NCBI GenBank assembly: GCA_964017235.1
Contig: OZ024927.1
Span: forward strand, 24,261,160-24,325,159
Direction of reading: 5' to 3'
Length of the DNA: 64,000 nucleotides
DNA from: Sabellastarte sp. h YS-2021
Taxonomy: Eukaryota; Annelida; Polychaeta; Sabellida; Sabellidae
Positions 1 to 11,100 of this stretch are shown in pieces. Every line of letters starts with the position of its first letter. The first letter of the stretch is position 1. A program made the position numbers and the translations under genes. The notes below the pieces were generated by a model. The model was not told where the DNA came from. It made no database searches and saw nothing but the letters and a program-made list of their open reading frames with translations.

Positions 1-544
1 GGCTAGTATTTGTGTTTTTGATCAGGCGTGAGGAATCTTGTGAGTCCTCATAACTAACATTACTGTTGTTATTTGCAGACTCACAGTCTGTGTTCTTTTC
101 ATCGAGGACACCTAAAGATTCAAACCTATTTGTCACAGGGATACAAAAGTGTGCATTGCCATGTTTAGGACCACTAATCGTACGTTTACTGACGGAGTAT
201 GGTCTCTGGGTCTTGATCCTGTCAGTAACTGGATTACTTTCCCTGAAACAGGTAGGTCTCTTACTTTTGTTACTTCTACCCCTATCAGTAACTGACAAGT
301 TTGTTATCTGCTTTACATGAGTGCTGTACCTGTCTAATCTCGACTTGGGGTTTGAACTGACAACCTGTGCATAAGTCCTACCTAAGAACTTTGACCAATC
401 AGCTTTCCAGTTACTGCTACATCCATTGTGTGTATTAGTATTATATACAAATCTAGTACTAGTATATGATACACCATTTTTTTGAACATTATTTACATGA
501 CATTGACTCTGCACTGCTTTAAAGCAGTGCCTTACTCGTTTTTT
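1..544 (-). CDS. DIRS pol (ORF2), N-terminal part, reached by -1 frameshift
   Basis: Read on the minus strand, the frame that is -1 relative to gag is open from base 571 to base 1 with no stop (about 190 codons). It has no ATG near its beginning. After the slippery site it reads KKRVRHCFKAVQSQ and continues as a low-complexity, Ser/Thr/Asn-rich region ending with an NRFESLG motif. That motif matches NRFQILA at the equivalent place of ORF2 in the element at 33980-36298. No catalytic domain is reached before the window ends. I infer that it is the poorly conserved N-terminal extension of RT-RNase H, made as a gag-pol fusion. Confidence 0.65.
511..544 (-). promoter_or_regulatory. Candidate -1 ribosomal frameshift signal
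   Basis: On the minus strand the gag frame reads ACA AAA AAC GAG TAA, so the heptamer A AAA AAC (544-538) is in the zero frame as X XXY YYZ. The next seven bases (GAGTAAG) form a spacer. A perfect inverted repeat follows at 530-511 (GCACTGC-TTTAAA-GCAGTGC), giving a 7-bp stem and 6-nt loop. Slipping back one base enters the open pol frame. Heptamer, spacer and stem match the established architecture of retroviral -1 sites. Function is inferred. Confidence 0.65.
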
Positions 545-1509
545 GTAACCCTGGAGGATGCCCGACAATCTTTAACCATGTGCCTATGTTCTCTACCCAT
601 GGCATAGCAAGCAGAACAGACATGTTTATAGAAAACCCCACCAGTTTCGTGGTCTTTCTGATGATGGCAAAGGCCCCTCTGATAAAAACGGCAAGCTGTG
701 GCCTTTGGTTCAGGTCTTGTTTGCTTTGTCCCTACCCCCCCTGAATTTTGACCTACCCCCCTCTGAGCGTGTGCTCTCCTGATGCGATCCAATTTATGGG
801 TTTCATGCCACTCTACCTTACCTTCCTCCATCCTGCATAACAACACAGCATGGGAGGCTTTTGCTGACTGCCAGCTAAAGTCGTTGGCATCCTCCATAAT
901 TTCACTCAAATACTCTAACATGGCATTTTTTTCTTCCCTAGCAATAGTCGCAAAGCCCGACACCCACTGACACCAGTTTAAGGCATCGTATGAAATACGA
1001 GTTTTATTGTTGCCCCCTAAAACAAAGTTCTGAGGCCATGGTACCTGCCTCTTAACCCATACAATTTCATTCCCCCCTCTCTGGGATTTTGACTTGCCTG
1101 CTTCATTTAGATCCACTAACTGCCTGATCCTCTGGTCCACCTCTGATTGAATGCTCTGGCTTCCTTGCAGGGCCGCCACTGTGGGAACCACCATCTGATC
1201 TAGCTGTCCAGGACTAGGGCTGCTGGCTGTCGCTAACGGCTGCTGTGTGGGCTTGGGGTCTTGTGTGGCTTCCTTGGTGGCCATCCTGTCTTCCATAGCT
1301 GACATCCGCCCACCCAAGCTCTTAAGCTCAGCAAGAATCTGCATATTCAGAGCACCAGCCTCTTCTGAATTAACAGGTAAGTCCTCAGAAACATATATAG
1401 AATCATCATTTTTTGCTGGAAATGGGCATTTACTATTGATTGGACGCTTATGGACGTCCCCACAGTTCTTGCACAAAAATTCTTTCACAGGTGCCATGTT
1501 ATCAGTCAC
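532..1509 (-). CDS. DIRS gag-like protein with N- and C-terminal zinc fingers
   Basis: A 325-residue gag-like protein, presumably the RNA-binding structural protein of a DIRS-type retrotransposon. Near the N-terminus there is a C-x2-C-x3-H-x7-C finger (starting CKNCGDVH). The middle contains a conserved block seen in all gag copies in this window (YDALNWCQW, then HAVLLCRMEEGKVEW, then DRIRR). The C-terminus holds two cysteine/histidine clusters, CRFYQRGLC...H and CSAC...HxxxxDC. The ATG at 1509 gives the sequence MTDNMAPVKEFLCKNC; the second Met, four codons on, aligns better with the short N-terminus of the copy at 37911. The frame ends in A AAA AAC GAG TAA, and pol is open in the -1 frame. 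I infer retrotransposon gag from the domain order and from its homologues in the window. Confidence 0.8.
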   Translation of the reverse strand: MTDNMAPVKEFLCKNCGDVHKRPINSKCPFPAKNDDSIYVSEDLPVNSEEAGALNMQILAELKSLGGRMSAMEDRMATKEATQDPKPTQQPLATASSPSPGQLDQMVVPTVAALQGSQSIQSEVDQRIRQLVDLNEAGKSKSQRGGNEIVWVKRQVPWPQNFVLGGNNKTRISYDALNWCQWVSGFATIAREEKNAMLEYLSEIMEDANDFSWQSAKASHAVLLCRMEEGKVEWHETHKLDRIRRAHAQRGVGQNSGGVGTKQTRPEPKATACRFYQRGLCHHQKDHETGGVFYKHVCSACYAMGREHRHMVKDCRASSRVTKNE

Positions 1510-1600
1510 AGTTCACAGTTTAAGAGTTCAGGCACTCGAATCACAGATAGCCAGCAATGCTGCTGTTAATTTTATTTTTTATATGTTTTTAGTCACAGTT

Positions 1601-2164
1601 ACTGAAATGCAATATATGATAGCACCGTGCTTTTAATAATGTGGCTCTGACCAATGGATGAGTTATAAAGACATTTGGTAAATTATCGGCAACGTTTGCA
1701 TAACAATTTATATAATTAACTGTAAAATGACTGTAAAATGATAAAATACTAAAAAACTAAAATACATAACAGGATGACAGAATATAAAATTGAAAATAAC
1801 TCATCCCTTTGTCATGGCTCCAGCACCCCAGAGCAAGATTCGCATTATAAAAAGCAACTAATCCTCCAGGATTCTGTGCTACAGAAGATTCCTCTACAGG
1901 TCGTGAAGATATAACATAACACGCCAGTTCTATCCAACACTGGAGGGCGAAAAATGAAGTTCTAAAAGTTCAAAATTCTGTTACTAAAAATGGCGTCTTG
2001 CCCCTTTGACTTCCCAATGTTGAATGAAGGTTCAATTAAAAAGGGCGCCAGAATCAATAAGCAATAATCCCCTACCCAATCGAGGGTATTGAATCACAAG
2101 AACAATCTTTTTGCTAGAGGGCACTGAATAAGGTGGGGCCTATCGCTCCACCCCCCACATCAGA
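1601..2164. other. AT-rich interval without recognised gene
   Basis: This stretch holds the unresolved 5' end of the left DIRS element and the junction with the next transposon. I see no convincing ORF, tRNA or terminal repeat here. Confidence 0.4.
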
Positions 2165-2718
2165 CACCAGACTGGTCTAAGGTGTCCTTGTACCCCTCAC
2201 CAAGCTTCCTATCCAAGAATCAGCTGGCTAAGGAGGGTCCAGATAGTGTGGCACCAGTGGTCATTCCAGCCCTGGCCCCATCTCTGGATAGGTCACTCGA
2301 AGGTGACAGGTCCCTATGTCCAGTTAGAGCCCTGCGCTACTACTTGGACAGGACTTCAGATCTTAGGCGGCATAAGGAGTTGGTCTTTGTCTCCTTCAAG
2401 AAAGGTTTTGACAAAGACATCTCACCTGCCACCATCTCCTCATGGATCAAACAGACTGTGATTCTGTGCTATGAGCTCTCTGACCAGGAGGCCCTCTCCT
2501 TGCATCAGGTTAAAGCCCATGATGTTAGGGCCTTTGCTGCCTCTAAGGCCTTCCAATCAGGAATCTCCTTAGAGCAGATATTGTCAGCCTGCCACTGGAA
2601 ATCTCACAACACCTTCACTCAGTTTTATTTGAAAGATGTTGCCTGGGCTGACTCAGAGCTTTTCCACCTGGGACCTGTAGTGGCTGCCCAACAGGTGCAC
2701 CACCAGGACCAGAGGTGA
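2165..2718 (+). pseudogene. Tyrosine recombinase, C-terminal catalytic domain only
   Basis: About 180 residues of a phage-integrase-fold recombinase. Recognisable pieces are SLCPVRALRYYLDRT, which precedes the catalytic core in DIRS/Ngaro recombinases, then AHDVRAFAAS (the H-x-x-R box), then CHWKS and the nucleophile tyrosine in FTQFYLKD. The frame is already open at about 2165 (reading WSKVSLYPSP), so the ATG at 2182 is internal and the protein is 5'-truncated; the first catalytic arginine is missing. In an intact element it would integrate the circular cDNA. It is non-functional here because it lacks the N-terminal half. Confidence 0.75.
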
Positions 2719-3142
2719 GGAGATGTTGTGTATATATGTAAATATGTACAATTTGTAAATATGCTAAATATGTACATAGTGTAAATATGTGGAAATGTAC
2801 ATATGTTTTTAAAAAGAAATAAAAAATTTTTAAAAAAACTGTGACTTGCTTCCCTTGGGAAGTTTATTTCTTCTGGGACTGAACTCAGCCCCTCTATCTC
2901 TCTTTCCCTTCTCAGACCAACCCTGGGAGGGAAAGAAAAAGGGGGGGCAACGTCGGTAGACTCCCGGGTAACCAGTTAGTTGGTAGCCGACCTTGACTGC
3001 TCAGAGTTCTCTGACCCTAGGTCAAATGGGCCTGTACAGTTTTGTTTTGGTATGAGTTCACCTGAGTCTCTAGCTGCTTACCCGCCTACCAAGCGGTAGT
3101 TATTCAGCAATTGTCCATTGGATAGGATGTATTAACGCAATA

Positions 3143-3431
3143 AAATTTTTATAAGTTAATACCCTATCCAATGGACAGGCAAGGCCCACCCAACCGGCCC
3201 CGCTATCAGCTTACTAGGGGTCTTACTAGGACTAGACACAAAAAAGATGCTATGACGTCCCGATGTCTAGACAGGAAGAGGAAGTACGATGCGCCACCTG
3301 GCGAATGCACTCTCCTGGCCGGTCCTGCCGGTATTACGTACAGGACGTCTTTTTCTGACGTTTGGCGGGACCGGTCGCGCCGACCGGTAAAGCAATTGTC
3401 CATTGGATAGGGTATTAACTTATAAAAATTT
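3143..3431. repeat. Perfect 35-bp inverted repeat pair flanking 219 bp
   Basis: The left arm at 3143-3177 and the right arm at 3397-3431 are exact reverse complements. The right arm starts TGTCCATTGGATAGGGTATT. A third, slightly diverged direct copy starts at 3109. The enclosed segment is much more GC-rich than its surroundings and has short overlapping ORFs on both strands, which I treat as chance. It is probably the terminal/internal complementary region of the adjacent recombinase element, or a small inverted-repeat element inserted in it. Confidence 0.75.
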
Positions 3432-3479
3432 AATTTACTTATTAAATTTGCAATTCCCTGCCTTTGTGGGTCACACCCA

Positions 3480-3607
3480 CAATCCTGGATTACTCACCTT
3501 GAATGCCCCTCGACTCCCCCTATGATTATGATTTTGTTTAATTAGCGTACTGAGTTCCCCTTTGTAGGGAAGATATTGCACTTGCAAAGCAGTAGATTAG
3601 ATTAGAT
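3480..3607 (+). mobile_element. LINE 3'-UTR fragment with (GATTA)n tail
   Basis: The segment (GGATTACTCACC... CCCCTCGACT... TTGCACTTGCAAAGCAG, then GATTAGATTAGATT) resembles the 3' end after the LINE ORF at 30110-31066 (GGATCATGACC... CCCTCGACT... GTTGCATC, then a TTCTA tail). It also has the short tandem tail typical of this LINE group. No coding sequence remains. Confidence 0.45.
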
Positions 3608-4700
3608 TTTTGGCAGTCCTCTTAAATTTCAGTGTAAAACACAAAACAGAGAGTCATCTGACACTTTTTCAAGGATACTTTTTACTGCCATTTTTTGCAG
3701 GCAGATTTTCGTATAAATGAAAAAACATATCAAACAGACCCAAGATTTCATTGACAGACCAGGTCATTTCAACAATATCATTAATGCTCATCGGGACGCT
3801 TTGTTTTTGTTGTGGAAAAACTATTTCCTTACAAACCAATACTCTAGTTTATATTTTGTATGATAATTTTCTAATTTATAGGAGTAGTGACAGAAAACAT
3901 GGTTTTGTACAAGAAATTATTAGCTCACATCAACTTTAAACAGCCACTACTTGTATATTTGCCAAATACCATGGCCAAATGTTGGGGTGATAGTTTTGCT
4001 ATTTTCAGTCTTTCAAATGGAGATTTCAAACTGGTCCTCTAAATACAAATGTTTTAAGAAATGTGTGCAACAATCAATTGATCATGCCATAGTCATGATG
4101 CTTTGAAAACTAACATTTTCATATTCTTAGTCCTGTTGCTGGTAAAATTGTCTGGTACATGTACTTAATATTTCTACTGGCTGGGGTTTTTGCTTACATT
4201 TAAAGGTGGTAACTTTTGTTCTAAAAAACAAAACCATGACTAAAAAATCCTATATATATTAAAATCCTCTATATTAAATTTTCCATATTTGTAGAAGTCT
4301 TGATTTAATATAACCTTTAATCATGTGGCAGTTTGCATGTATATGTTAGGACGTTTAACATCACTTTTGACAGAGGATTGAGGGATTTTAAGTGCTTTTT
4401 GACCTCTTTACTGTTAGGCTTTAATTGCATTTGAGAATAGTTTACTGCTGAAATACTGTTTTATTAAAAGTATTTGATATATGCAATAAAAGCTGCTGAT
4501 ATACTGTTTTTACCAATAACCCTCAACTAAGACATGCAATAAAAACTCAGTACAGTGAAAGTGATATAACAACAACTATAGCAATTCTCATTATTATTTA
4601 TTACTCTGTATATTTAATAATATCCACCCAGACACAAGGAGCTCTAAAATGTTCTCTCCTCTGTGATAGTTCTGTGTAAAGTACATTTAGGGTTATAACT
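3608..4700. other. AT-rich non-coding DNA downstream of the cysteine-rich gene
   Basis: No gene is seen. On the minus strand an AATAAA lies at 4602-4597, about 150 bases after the stop codon at 4754, and could be the polyadenylation signal of the cysteine-rich gene. Confidence 0.4.
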
Positions 4701-4753
4701 AACCAGCAACAACATCATTGAGGGAATCTGCAGCTTGCATTTCATCCAGTTCA

Positions 4754-5120
4754 CTAATTAGGGCTTGGCACCACCCTGTCTGGGTGTACAAACACACATT
4801 TCTTTGCCTGACAGTCAGCATGCCATGCGCCTGTTTTTACATCTGGTTTAGGACAGGCCATATCTCCACACCTGAACAAACCCCCTCCATTTGGATCGCA
4901 GGAACAGATGTTACAGTCTGTAGCTAAGCAGAATTGTTTTCCAGTATCAAACTCGCAGTGTGCTGTGCCATTGAAAACAGCCTTCTCGGGACAAGGAGAT
5001 ACAAACTCACAGCGGAAAGTGTCATCATTGTGTACCCAACAACCTTTTGGTATTGGGTCTCCGCATTTGTTGTTAGTGCATTTGATGGATTCCTTTGAAC
5101 AACGGCATTCATTGCAGTCT
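4754..5120 (-). CDS. Cysteine-rich gene, exon 5 and stop
   Basis: The acceptor is CCATTTCAG|AGACTGC, and the split codon AA+A makes Lys395. Two further modules follow (DCNECRC...GCWVHND...CEFVSPCPE and TDCNICSC...GAWHADC...CVFVHPD). The frame ends in AAT TAG at 4754. The last unit replaces PCP with HPD, so the array ends on a degenerate module. The extension beyond, in another frame, is discussed among the rejected items. Confidence 0.85.
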
Positions 5121-8100
5121 CTGAAATGGAAGAAAACATTTTGACACATATCTAAATATTCCATGTTTATGCACACTGGTCTACTTGCCCCAATTTACTA
5201 TTTACTACTGTTTTATGCCGAAGTATGACTGTGATTTATGCCCGTAACTGGCATTGCTTTTGCTTTGTAACATGGTATCCCATTGTGACATGGTATGTGT
5301 ACTTGAAGGCATTGAGTCAATTTTACTTCTCATTTGGCTTGGCTCTAATTCCCAAAATAAGGTGTTTTGAATTTTGGGTGAAGAAGGCCAAATCTTTTGT
5401 ACTTGTTTCTAAAAATAAGCTAATGTTTGAGAAGACATTTCACTAGAACAGTCTGTACAATAGATAATTATAAAATACAGTCAAACTGGGATAAACAAAA
5501 TAAGCAGGTCCTCAAACAAGCCCTTGCAAATGAAATTTGTCCGCTTGTCTGAAAATTCTGCATAAGTAGAAGCCTTTATCGGATAATATGACATTCCATT
5601 CAACATAGACTTTCACCAGGTCTTTTTGCCTTTTCTGTAATATATGAGTACAGTTTGACTTTTTGAGAAACAGACAACCATGACTTTTCAAAAACTAATA
5701 GAAAGACTTGGAGGAAGTTTACAGTCATCAGGGTTTAATCTGTATTGGCATTTGAGCCTAACATTAAAAGGTAATAATTTCATAGAAACCAAATACTTTG
5801 AAACTGGTATTAATTACAAGTACAAACAAACCCATAGAATACTCTTTTAAGAAGAAATATTCATTTTGTTGGGATATGAGTTGGACTCCTCAAAGTACCC
5901 TGCTTTTACATTCTTACTTTGTACACATTATCTGGGTGCCATATTTGACCTTTGTGATCACGATCTTGCTATGTTTATGGAACAATAATAATTGAATTGG
6001 TTTTCTGGTGTTGCACTTTAGAGTCTGCCATAGCACAGATTAAGGGTTATAAAAGTCTAGAATAAAATAGAAGATGAATATGCAACAAATGGTTTAATTT
6101 TCAAAGTGATTTCAGGTTTTTATCAGCCTTCTGTGTAAAAGTAAACCAAATAAAAAACACAAAAATATTGAATGATTTCCAGATCTTCATAAATATTTGT
6201 TCGAATGAAAATGTTCAAAATATTACTGTGTGAATTTGGGAATAATCTGTGAAAATTGTTTCAAGTTTGATGTGTAAATACTAACTGAAGAAAGAGTCTG
6301 TTATGCAACAGAAAGACAAAACTGTTTGTATTTACAGTATTCAAGACATCAAATGTTCAAAGGATCAAAAGTTTCAATGATTTTGCCTTGAAATGTCGTC
6401 CTGTTAAATTGCTTTTCTTATTGCCTTTGTTACTGAAAGGTTTTTTAAACAATTGTTTTGAATTCAGTCAATGGCAATAAACATTATAAATTATAAATAG
6501 ACAATAACACCATGACATTTTTGTTAGAGGCAGATGTACACGAGAGAGAATAATTTGTCTGGTTAATGAGAAAAGCTTCAATAAAACAGAAGAATTATGG
6601 ATTTAACAGAATACAACCAAACAAAGGGATTGAAAATGGAAAAATGTATAGGAATGCACTTAAATAAACAGAATCAACTTTCTTTGCAATTTTTAGATAA
6701 GCAAGCTTTCTAGCTTACCTTTGACCATAACATTCCGTAAAATACAGTGCTATGCATTGAAATAACCATAAACCCTTTGATATCCAAAGCCTTAAGTGTG
6801 CCTCAGGAAACTTTGCATAACTCAACCCTCCAACATGACAGATTTATTTCTACTTAAGACACCCCTGTACTAACAACTATCATTACATTAGCATTTCCTG
6901 ATGTTGGTACAGTAAGAGTTTGTACCACTTATCCTTGAATTTTGTACAGACTATTTCTACTTGTGTAGAGTTTACCTTTATTATGGTAAATGGTTTATAC
7001 TTACGAAGTGAAAGGTAATTGTAAGTGAATACGCTAAAGCAGTAGGTTGTTATCTCATAATGAAGGCCAACACATCCCCACTTCATGAAATAACGCTAAC
7101 AGCTATTCATCTGATACAAAGGTTAATGGGCCTTCTGTTGCTCAGTTAAGGGTATATCACTGAAGTAACTATTTATTTTGCATTTTTACAAGATCTTATG
7201 TATTTTTATGTCTAGGCTGATAGTGTGTGCTCATTGACTGATTCTAGACAGTGGTTGTTTTCCCTATACAGTGCCCTCTTTTTTAGAACTAAATCCTGTG
7301 AATACAGGAAGTTATACATTTACAGGAAATAGTGTATAGCAACTAAAATATCACTTACTTGCAAGTGAACTCTCCATCACAACATGATGTGGTCTCTGGA
7401 CAAGGACTAACAAACTCGCATCGGTTAAGGTTCTCATTGAACATGTAACAATGGTCACTATAGATGCTTTTCTTGTCCACCTTATTTGGACACACTGGTG
7501 TCACTCTAGTTGGACAGGGACTGACATAATAACACCTATCAATAACTCCATTATATTTCCTGCGGACCAGGCATCCATCTTTAGAAGGATCTGGGCATCT
7601 CTCTGGACCACTGCAGAACCTCTTTCCATAGGCACATTCGCACTTCTTGCACATCTTGCAACTGCGGGTGCCAGGGGTGGCCCAGGAACAGCTGTTATCC
7701 CCTATTTCAGGACAAGGCCACACGTAACGACATTGACCATTGACCTTGGTCCAGCAGCCTTTATCTCGATATCTCCAGATCTGTTCTCCGCACTTGTAAG
7801 GATCTCCACCATGGCATAGCTCATTATTCTTCTCACATCTACATTTCACACACCTACATTTAGAACAGTTATAAAAGTGTCTTAACCATCTGAACTTAAA
7901 AATCAAAGTAATACTTCCATGAAAATGGTTTTAAATATCTGGCACTTTATGGGAAAAACTGAAGAGCCTGGACTCAAGAGTAATGTGAGTAAATAGTGGT
8001 TGAAATATGTCAACCTGTTGCAGTAATATGAAGATCACATAGAAGTTCAATATACTTCTTCACACATATATAAATTTCCAAAAGATGATCGCAGGTGGTC

Positions 8101-11100
8101 AAAAAATAATGACAGGTATAGAACTCCTTTGGTGTGGTTTATTCTGAGCGTTTTCTTACACACAAAGGATTTATTTATTTCTAAGAATAAGAATTAAGAA
8201 TTATTATCCATATAATAAAGACTAATTTTTTAAAATAGCTCTGTATAAAACAGGCAAAAGTGATAGTTTAGTTACTGACAAGCATGAAGTTATTATTTGT
8301 TGAGAAAACTGTTTTGAAAACATTCATTTATGGCAAGTCTGAAAGTTTTTGTTTTCCAAAAATTTCTTTAGAATAAAGACAATTTCTAACACTAAAAAAG
8401 TTTATGAATATATACGCCCTGGTTTCTATCAATGCCTGGTTTGCTTAAATAATTAGTGCTTGGAACAAACAGATGATAGACAAACACATAAAATTTGCTG
8501 CAATAAGATCAAGGCCACATGAAAGGTTCAGTCATTGTATCATTCATGTTTGGTCCAAAGTAGAACTATATTGTATGAACCCATGCATTACTTTGCTAGA
8601 TATGAAACTGTTGCAGTGAGATGTAGGCTGCACAAATGTTCCAATTATTAGATCACATGTGTAGCCAGAAGTAGAAACATGTGATGATACTCTGTGGCTT
8701 ATTTTTACAACAGATAATATATCTACCTGTGTATTATATCCTACTTAATATGCATCAAGAACCGTATTTGCCCTATTCCCTGGCATCCGTTACTTTGAAT
8801 AATTAACATACTGATTTTTCACCAAATATTTCAATGGCTTTATTTATATAAGTATATTTAAATATCTAATAATATATAAATAAAATATATGTATGTGTCC
8901 TGACAGATCTTCAAATCTCACAGAATTTCCCTAGTGTTTCTTTGGTATTCAGGGATATGCTCTGAGGGCCCAATCTTGGATAGATTTGAACTTTGAGGTT
9001 AAAATTGAAAGTTCTGTTGGAAATTGTATCGACAGAGTTTCAAACTCTGTCGGATTGGAATTCTGTTACAACAGATGTACATCTTTAGAAAGGTATCTTT
9101 ACATAAGCCACTGTTGTATTTTGTTGCATTAAAATCCATGCAGACATGGCATAGAAATCTAGAGTTAAAATTGAAATTTACCCCCTTACTATGAACTTGT
9201 GTCATATTTTTGTATCCACCGGATAAAGCAAGTCTATGGATTTCGCTTTGTTATGACTAGTTGCCACCACCGCTGCAGTCTGTAGAGAAATTTCACCAGT
9301 ATCACTCTAACGAAAAAATATTATACCTAGACTTCTCAAATTTGCAGGATATATTCACCATTACAAAAGCTTGCCTGGGAATATTTTTGGCCTCATTTTG
9401 GAAAACAAGATAGAAACCACAGGTGTTTCTTTCATGGCCACCAAGGAGTTTTATACATTCTGAGGCTTTTCCTCATCTATGGCAAATTGAATGTCTTCAT
9501 GGTTGATATTTTTAATAAATATATATCCTCTATAGCCTCCAGATATTTGACCTTTAAGCTTGCCTCATTTTCAAGAACAAGATGATGGTCAGCAAGGACT
9601 TTTACACATTTTGAGGCCCTAGAGGAAACGGTATTATAGGTAGAGTTTTCAAATTTGCAGGATATGTTCTTCATTACAAAAACTTGCCTAGGAATATTTT
9701 TGGCCTCATCCTGAAAAACAAGTTTGCACATTCTGAGGCTTTTTCTCATCAATAAAAAGTTGAATCTCTTTATGACTGACATTTTTAATAGAAATATGTA
9801 TTGAAGTAACTGTTTAACTGCCAAATTTTCAGAACCGTAGTTCAATAGGTAATATTGTAACTTCAAAACTATTCAATTCAGAGGTTTTTATCAAATAAGT
9901 TGTTCAGCTACTTTTTGATATTCTGTGTCATAGATGTAGCTATAATAGCAACTAAATAACAGTTACTTTAACACTTTGCCAATGAGTAAATCGCTTGTAA
10001 CTTTTAAAATTATTCAATGTAGGGATTTTTCATCAAATAGGTTGTTCACCTACTTTTTGATGATCTGTGTTGTGTCAAATTTTAACAGATGTAGCTATAA
10101 AAATGATTAAAAGCTATTTTGACATTTTGCCAATGATCAAATTGCTTGTAAATTCTAAACTATTCAATATAGAGGTGTTTTATTAAATATGTCGTTTAGC
10201 CACTTTTTGATGTTTTTGTCATGGCAAATTTTCAGAGCTATAACTTAACAGCTGAGTAATAGCTGCTTTACTATTTTGCTAATAAGTAAGTCACTTGTAA
10301 CTTCAAATGTATTCAATTTAGAAATTTCTTTATCAAATATGTTGTTTATCTACTTTTTTATATTCTGTGTCATGACAAATTTTCAGAGCTGTAGCTATAA
10401 TGCTAACAGAGTAATAGCCACTTTGGTATTTTGTCAATGAGTAAGTCACTTTTAACTTCAAAAGTATTCAATTTTGAGGTGTGTTAGGGTTCCTTAGGGT
10501 ACTAAGGACTACTCCTCTAAGACTTCAGGAAAATTTAGACCTTTCCAAATTTCTGCCACCATCTTGAATTTTGTCGGAAATAGAAAATGTTGTTTATCTC
10601 ATAATCTAATCTAATCTAATCTAATCTAATCTAATGTGGACTTTTATAGCGCTTAATCTCCATCACTGATGGACTCTAAGGCGCATCTAAACATAAAGCA
10701 AGGCAGTTAGCGTTAATCAAGGGACATAGCCAGGTCGTACCAAGGAGACACGGATGTGACGGGGGAGGCTATGGTGGGTAGGCTTTTGCAAAGAGGTATG
10801 TTTTAAGCTTCTTCCTGAAGGAGGCAACTGATGTTGCACTGTGAACATCTTGACGGAGGTCATTCCAGATCTTGGGAGCATCAAAGGCAAAACTATGGCC
10901 AAAATGTTTGGCTGACTTGAAAACTGATGAATGGAAAGGGGGAACTGTAAGGTATTGACGATCTGGGTGACTATGCCTAGTACTATAGGGACAACTACTT
11001 AAAGACAAGAACGGTTCGAAATAAGAAGGAGAACCACTATGCAAAAATTTATACACAAGTGTTGCGGTTTTGAAAATGCAATGGTACTTAACAGGCAACC

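Larger units (their letters stand above)
1..1600 (-). mobile_element. DIRS-like retrotransposon, 5' part, cut by window edge
   Basis: This minus-strand element carries a gag-like ORF (532-1509) followed by the N-terminal part of a pol ORF that stays open to base 1. The gag and the pol N-terminus both resemble those of the complete DIRS element at 32216-38276: the same zinc-finger spacings, and an NRF-x-x-L motif in early pol. The 5' end, to the right of the gag start, was not located because I could not find its terminal repeat; 1600 is an approximate limit. RT, RNase H and recombinase lie outside the window. Confidence 0.75.
2165..3431 (+). mobile_element. Tyrosine-recombinase retroelement, 5'-truncated, with 3' terminal repeats
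   Basis: This plus-strand remnant begins inside a tyrosine recombinase (coding 2165-2718). An AT-rich tail and a non-coding 3' region follow, with three copies of a motif starting TTGTCCATTGGATAGG: direct at 3109, inverted at 3161-3177, direct at 3397. Tyrosine-recombinase retroelements (DIRS/Ngaro/PAT) carry inverted or split direct repeats at their 3' ends, and the arrangement fits that class. The recombinase differs from that of the three DIRS elements elsewhere in the window, so this is a second lineage. No RT is present. Confidence 0.6.

Noticed and set aside
66..320. 84-codon plus-strand ORF with hydrophobic tail.
   Set aside because: Antisense to the open pol frame of the left DIRS element.
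3171..3410. Overlapping ORFs on both strands in the GC-rich core between inverted repeats.
   Set aside because: GC-rich sequence gives chance ORFs; no domain and no similarity between the frames and known proteins that I recognise.
4688..4790. Alternative C-terminus of the cysteine-rich protein in another frame (reading ISELDEMQAADSLNDVVAG).
   Set aside because: It would need a frameshift or extra splice in exon 5. The in-frame ending CVFVHPD fits the repeat unit and no splice signal supports the change.
7451..7819. 122-codon plus-strand ORF.
   Set aside because: Antisense shadow of exon 4 of the cysteine-rich gene; no domain.
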